8,778 bases of DNA from Pseudomonadota bacterium (GTDB lineage Bacteria; Pseudomonadota; Alphaproteobacteria; Sphingomonadales; SMXR01). Positions within the stretch are counted from its first letter, which is position 1, and each line of letters opens with the position of its first letter. The position numbers were made by a program, and so were the translations under genes. The notes below the pieces were generated by a model. That model worked only from the letters and a program-made list of their open reading frames with translations. It was not told the origin of the DNA and ran no database searches. Positions 6,301 to 8,778 of the stretch are shown one piece after another. The stretch spans positions 1-8,778 of the forward strand of contig JADFFP010000037.1 of NCBI GenBank assembly GCA_022568115.1, given 5' to 3'.

Positions 6301-6531
6301 ATGGATCCCGCCCAGCGCACCGGCTTGATCATCATGCTCGTCTCCGCGTTCCAGTTCGTGATCTTCTTCTGGGCGCTGACGCGGCGCAGCTACCTGGCCC
6401 TGGCCCTGCCCGTCCTCAGCGCGCTTGCCGCCGTCTCGGCGCTCGCCTTCTGGATCGGCTGGACGATGTTCACCGGCGAGGACGAAGAGCTCGATGAGAT
6501 GAGCGAACCACCGGCGCCCGAAGAGACCTAG
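6301..6531 (+). CDS. Small two-helix membrane protein of unknown function
   Basis: A 76-aa protein with two predicted membrane helices (about residues 9-26 and 31-57), joined by the short basic turn TRRS, and an acidic tail (GEDEELDEMSEPPAPEE). By the positive-inside rule the turn is cytoplasmic, which would put both ends outside; the acidic tail fits that. It starts two bases after the upstream Trm112-like gene and is probably co-translated with it. The frame is open further upstream, inside the Trm112-like gene, but ATG 6301 fits operon spacing best. Its stop overlaps that of folK in the shared tetramer CTAG. I recognise no family. Confidence 0.65.
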   Translation: MDPAQRTGLIIMLVSAFQFVIFFWALTRRSYLALALPVLSALAAVSALAFWIGWTMFTGEDEELDEMSEPPAPEET

Positions 6532-7052
6532 CCCGGCCCGTCGCCCCCCAGGCCGCCCCAGCGCTCCCCCGTGATCCGGCGCACGCCCGCATCGCCTGCT
6601 TCCCGTGCGAGATCCGCAATCGTACGGTCGAGGATGGGATGCACGATGTCCCCGGCGATCTCAGCGAGCGGCACTAGCACGAACGGGCGCTCGGCCATAC
6701 GAGGGTGCGGCACCGTAAGGTCGACGGTCTCGACGATATCGCTTTCGTAGAGGAGCAGATCGAGGTCGATCAGACGGGGCGCCCAGCGCTTTGCGATTGG
6801 GGGCCGGCCGATCTGACGTTCGACTGCCTGCAAGAAACGCAAGAGATCCAACGGCTCCAGCTGTGTTTCGATCCGGCAGGCCGCGTTGTAGTATGGCGGC
6901 CCGTCACTTCCGTCCGGCGTCACGGCGTCCGTCTCGAATAGCGACGAGACCGCGACGACGCGGGCACCGTCCTCGATCGCCCGCAACGCCGAGCGCAGGT
7001 TCGCCTCGCGGTCGCCGAGGTTGGCGCCGAGGGCGATGTAGACGTCAGCCAC
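6528..7052 (-). CDS. folK: 2-amino-4-hydroxy-6-hydroxymethyldihydropteridine pyrophosphokinase (HPPK)
   Basis: This 174-aa cytosolic enzyme transfers pyrophosphate from ATP to 6-hydroxymethyl-7,8-dihydropterin, making the pterin substrate that FolP joins to p-aminobenzoate. It shows the start VYIALGANLGDREANL, YYNAACRIET in the pterin-binding region, the HPPK signature WAPRLIDLDLLLY (90-102) with the two Mg-binding Asp residues (96 and 98), and VPHPRMAERPFVLVPLAEI. The frame extends to 7103, but GTG 7052 gives the typical N-terminus and overlaps the upstream thioesterase stop by 8 nt, which suggests coupled translation. It is the last gene of the folP operon. The Gly-rich end (RWGGLGGDGPG) is not diagnostic. 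Confidence 0.93.
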   Translation of the reverse strand: MADVYIALGANLGDREANLRSALRAIEDGARVVAVSSLFETDAVTPDGSDGPPYYNAACRIETQLEPLDLLRFLQAVERQIGRPPIAKRWAPRLIDLDLLLYESDIVETVDLTVPHPRMAERPFVLVPLAEIAGDIVHPILDRTIADLAREAGDAGVRRITGERWGGLGGDGPG

Positions 7053-7464
7053 TGCGCTTGGCGAGGATGGCGTAGGTAAACGCTCCCTTCGCCACAAGGT
7101 CATCCGATCCTCGCCGCCGCACCTCAGCTTCGGCGAACGCCACCGCGCGCCCGATGCGCAGTGTCCGAGCCTCGCAGACCAGCTCGTCGCCGACGCGGGC
7201 GCCGGAAAGGAAGCTGACGCTCATATCGACCGTCGCGTGCGGCGTCTCGGCCATCGCCTCCAGGCCGCGGATCGTGACGATGGCGTGCCCGGCGGCCTCG
7301 TCCATGAGCGTCGTGATGACACCGCCGTGCACAACCCCGTTCGGGTTCATGTGCTTCTCTTCGAGCGTCAGCGACATCACGCTGACGCCCTCCTCAAACG
7401 AGTCAATCCGGCCGCCGAGCATCTGCATCATCGGACTGATGGGTGCTTCCGATGGGTCCCTCAC
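7045..7464 (-). CDS. PaaI-like hotdog-fold thioesterase
   Basis: A 139-aa protein of the PaaI/acyl-CoA thioesterase group, which hydrolyses acyl- or aryl-CoA thioesters. The signature is HMNPNGVVHGGVITTLMDEAAGHA, with Asn42, the HGG at 46-48 and the likely catalytic Asp55. The C-terminal strands (ATVDMSVSFLSGARVGDELVCEARTLRIGR, then FAEAEVRRRGSDDLVAKGAFTYAIL) match the hotdog domain. Its GTG start overlaps the folP stop as GTGA. The ribosome site is the purine-rich run AAGGAGGAGGA formed by the last folP codons, so translation is coupled to FolP. It sits between folP and folK, where other bacteria often keep folB. The substrate cannot be read from the sequence. Confidence 0.85.
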   Translation of the reverse strand: MRDPSEAPISPMMQMLGGRIDSFEEGVSVMSLTLEEKHMNPNGVVHGGVITTLMDEAAGHAIVTIRGLEAMAETPHATVDMSVSFLSGARVGDELVCEARTLRIGRAVAFAEAEVRRRGSDDLVAKGAFTYAILAKRSG

Positions 7465-8318
7465 TCCTCCTCCTTCCAGCCGCGCACGACTGCGTCGGCC
7501 ATGCGTGCGACGCGCGACATCTCCCGGACGTCGTGCACGCGCACGATGTCTGCCCCGCCCGCGATCGCGATGGCGACTGTCGCCGCTGTGCCCTCGAGGC
7601 GCTCCTCGGCCGGCAGCCCGCCGAGCACGGCGCCGATCGTCGACTTGCGTGACGTGCCGACGAGGACCGGACGGCCGATGATCCGCAGCTCCCGCAGACG
7701 ACGGAGCATCTCCAACGCCTGCTCGTTCGTCCAGCCGAAGTTGAATCCGGGGTCGAGGATCAGCTGCTCTTCGGGCAGTCCGGCCTCGCGGGCGATGCGC
7801 AGGCTTTCCAGCCAGCCCTCGATAACGTTACCAATCGTGTCCTTGAATTCGCGGCCGCGCTGCTGATGCATAGCCACCGCCGGCACACCGGCCTTCGCGG
7901 CGACGCCCGCCAGCCGCGGCTCGCGGCGGAAGCCGTACACGTCGTTCACGAGCGCGGCCCCGGCTTCGATCGCCGACTTCGCAACGTCCGCCTTGTACGT
8001 ATCGATGCTCACCGGCACATCCAACTCGCGCACGAGCCGATCAACGACGGGAATCGTGCGCCTCAGCTCCTCCTCCGCGTCGATCTCCTCGGCGCCGGGC
8101 CGCGTCGACTCGCCGCCGACGTCGATCATGTCGGCTCCGTCCTCGCACATCCGGGCCGCCAGGCGAACCGCCGCGTCGACGTCCGTGCCGACGCCGTCGC
8201 CGGAGAACGAGTCGGGCGTGACGTTGAGGACACCCATGACGTACGTTCGCTCGCCCCAGACGAACTCACGCCCGCCGATGGTGATGGGCGCCGGCTGATG
8301 CTGCGTCGCGGCCTGCAT
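7461..8318 (-). CDS. folP: Dihydropteroate synthase
   Basis: This 285-aa TIM-barrel enzyme condenses p-aminobenzoate with dihydropterin pyrophosphate to give dihydropteroate, the sulfonamide-target step of folate synthesis. All the DHPS motifs are present: VMGVLNVTPDSFSGDG (27-42), DVGGESTRPG (66-75), SIDTYK (104-109), ND (125-126), LDPGFNFGW (188-196), GTSRKSTIG (221-229) and RVHD (260-263). FNFG replaces the more common IGFG in the pterin loop. The loop after STRPG is of ordinary length, with no insertion of the kind linked to sulfonamide resistance. The ATG at 8318 has a weak AGG six bases upstream. It is the first gene of the operon folP > thioesterase > folK. Confidence 0.95.
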   Translation of the reverse strand: MQAATQHQPAPITIGGREFVWGERTYVMGVLNVTPDSFSGDGVGTDVDAAVRLAARMCEDGADMIDVGGESTRPGAEEIDAEEELRRTIPVVDRLVRELDVPVSIDTYKADVAKSAIEAGAALVNDVYGFRREPRLAGVAAKAGVPAVAMHQQRGREFKDTIGNVIEGWLESLRIAREAGLPEEQLILDPGFNFGWTNEQALEMLRRLRELRIIGRPVLVGTSRKSTIGAVLGGLPAEERLEGTAATVAIAIAGGADIVRVHDVREMSRVARMADAVVRGWKEEE

Positions 8319-8329
8319 GACAGACCTAG

Positions 8330-8358
8330 CCTATAATGCAAGCCGCCGTGACACGCAA
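8330..8358. promoter_or_regulatory. Overlapping divergent promoter signals, folP/sulfurtransferase
   Basis: The 52-nt gap holds a perfect TATAAT on the plus strand (8332-8337), 33 nt before the sulfurtransferase ATG, though no good -35 lies 16-18 nt upstream. On the minus strand TTGCGT (8353-8358) and TATAGG (8330-8335) are 17 nt apart and could serve folP with a very short leader. The two -10 elements share bases, so the genes may compete for polymerase. Confidence 0.4.
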
Positions 8359-8370
8359 CCGAGGTGCCCC

Positions 8371-8778
8371 ATGACCGCGTACCCGAACCCGGACATCCTG
8401 GCCGAAACGGACTGGCTCGCCGAGCACATCGGCGACCCGGGCTTGCTCGTCGTGGACTGCGACGAGTTCCCGGCCTTCATGCGCCTGCACATCGATGGCG
8501 CGGTCGGCCTGCGCACGCACCACTACCTGAAGGCGACGGGTGATTCGGCATCGGGGCCGGGCATCGGCACCCACCTCATGGACCCGGAGAGTTTCGCCGA
8601 GACGATGTCACGGCACGGCATCGGGAACGATACGCAGGTCGTCGCTTACGACAACATGGGCGGGCTCTACGCGGCGCGCCTGTGGTGGGCGCTCGACTAC
8701 CACGGCCATTCGAAGTGCCGCGTGCTGAACGGCGGCTTCCGCAAGTGGTACGAAGAAGGCCGCCCCGTCTCGATGGAG
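8371..8778 (+). CDS. Rhodanese-type sulfurtransferase, N-terminal part (cut by window end)
   Basis: The frame is open from ATG 8371 to the last base, giving 136 residues. They form an N-terminal rhodanese domain of the two-domain thiosulfate/3-mercaptopyruvate sulfurtransferase type: LVVDCDEFPAFMRLHIDGAVGLRTHHYLK, a YDNMGGLYAARLWWALDYHG segment at the inactive-domain loop, and VLNGGFRKWYEEGRP, the usual LxGGxxxW end of a rhodanese domain. In two-domain enzymes the catalytic Cys lies in the second domain, here beyond the window, so activity cannot be judged. Such enzymes move sulfane sulfur from thiosulfate or mercaptopyruvate to thiophilic acceptors. GAGGTG at 8361-8366, four bases before the ATG, supports the start. 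It diverges from folP. Confidence 0.85.
   Translation, partial: MTAYPNPDILAETDWLAEHIGDPGLLVVDCDEFPAFMRLHIDGAVGLRTHHYLKATGDSASGPGIGTHLMDPESFAETMSRHGIGNDTQVVAYDNMGGLYAARLWWALDYHGHSKCRVLNGGFRKWYEEGRPVSME

Noticed and set aside
7237..7866. Plus-strand 209-codon frame across the folP/thioesterase region
   Set aside because: Antisense to two clearly identified genes; composition is Arg/Ser/Pro-rich with no motif.

Overview
The window falls into two parts that read like DNA from two different bacteria, joined near position 5375. The left part (1-5374) carries hopanoid (bacterial sterol-like lipid) genes in the style of Alphaproteobacteria: mixed third-position use with many TTT, GAT, GAA and ATT codons, and AT-rich intergenic gaps. 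The right part (5376-8778) is more uniformly GC-rich, strongly prefers codons ending in C or G, and has overlapping genes with almost no spacers. Its small Trm112-like, folate and sulfurtransferase genes suggest a high-GC lineage, perhaps Chloroflexota (low confidence, judged by eye from protein style).

Left part. hpnM (minus strand) and hpnN (plus strand) diverge from a 33-nt gap. HpnM is a secreted MlaC/Ttg2D-type lipid-binding protein and HpnN an RND/MMPL transporter; together they are expected to move hopanoids from the inner to the outer membrane. After a 124-nt gap with promoter-like and inverted-repeat sequence comes hpnH (plus), the radical SAM enzyme that makes adenosylhopane. hpnG (minus), the phosphorylase-like enzyme that removes adenine from adenosylhopane, converges on hpnH and overlaps its 3' end by 51 nt. 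The module thus pairs the first two side-chain steps of extended hopanoids with hopanoid export; the squalene-hopene cyclase and later side-chain genes are not in the window.

Junction. hpnG begins at a GTG lying one base after the stop of an unrelated membrane-protein gene. Its predicted protein lacks the hydrophobic first beta-strand and TG motif that normally precede the AEAEI-like segment, and no such strand is encoded upstream in frame. hpnG is therefore probably cut at its 5' end, either by an assembly chimera or by a real recombination or transfer event. This is the most important thing to check.

Right part. A two- or three-helix membrane protein (minus) diverges from a plus-strand pair: a 68-aa Trm112-like zinc protein with a good sigma70-type promoter and a very short leader, and a 76-aa two-helix membrane protein. 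The latter converges tail to tail with a minus-strand operon folP > PaaI-like thioesterase > folK, whose genes overlap by 4 and 8 nt. A rhodanese-type sulfurtransferase diverges from folP and runs off the right edge.

I see no CRISPR array, tRNA, rRNA or complete mobile element, and no clear new multi-gene system. The points of most interest are the junction, the nested inverted repeats before hpnH, the thioesterase in the position where folB often sits, and a decayed copy of the hpnM 3' end.
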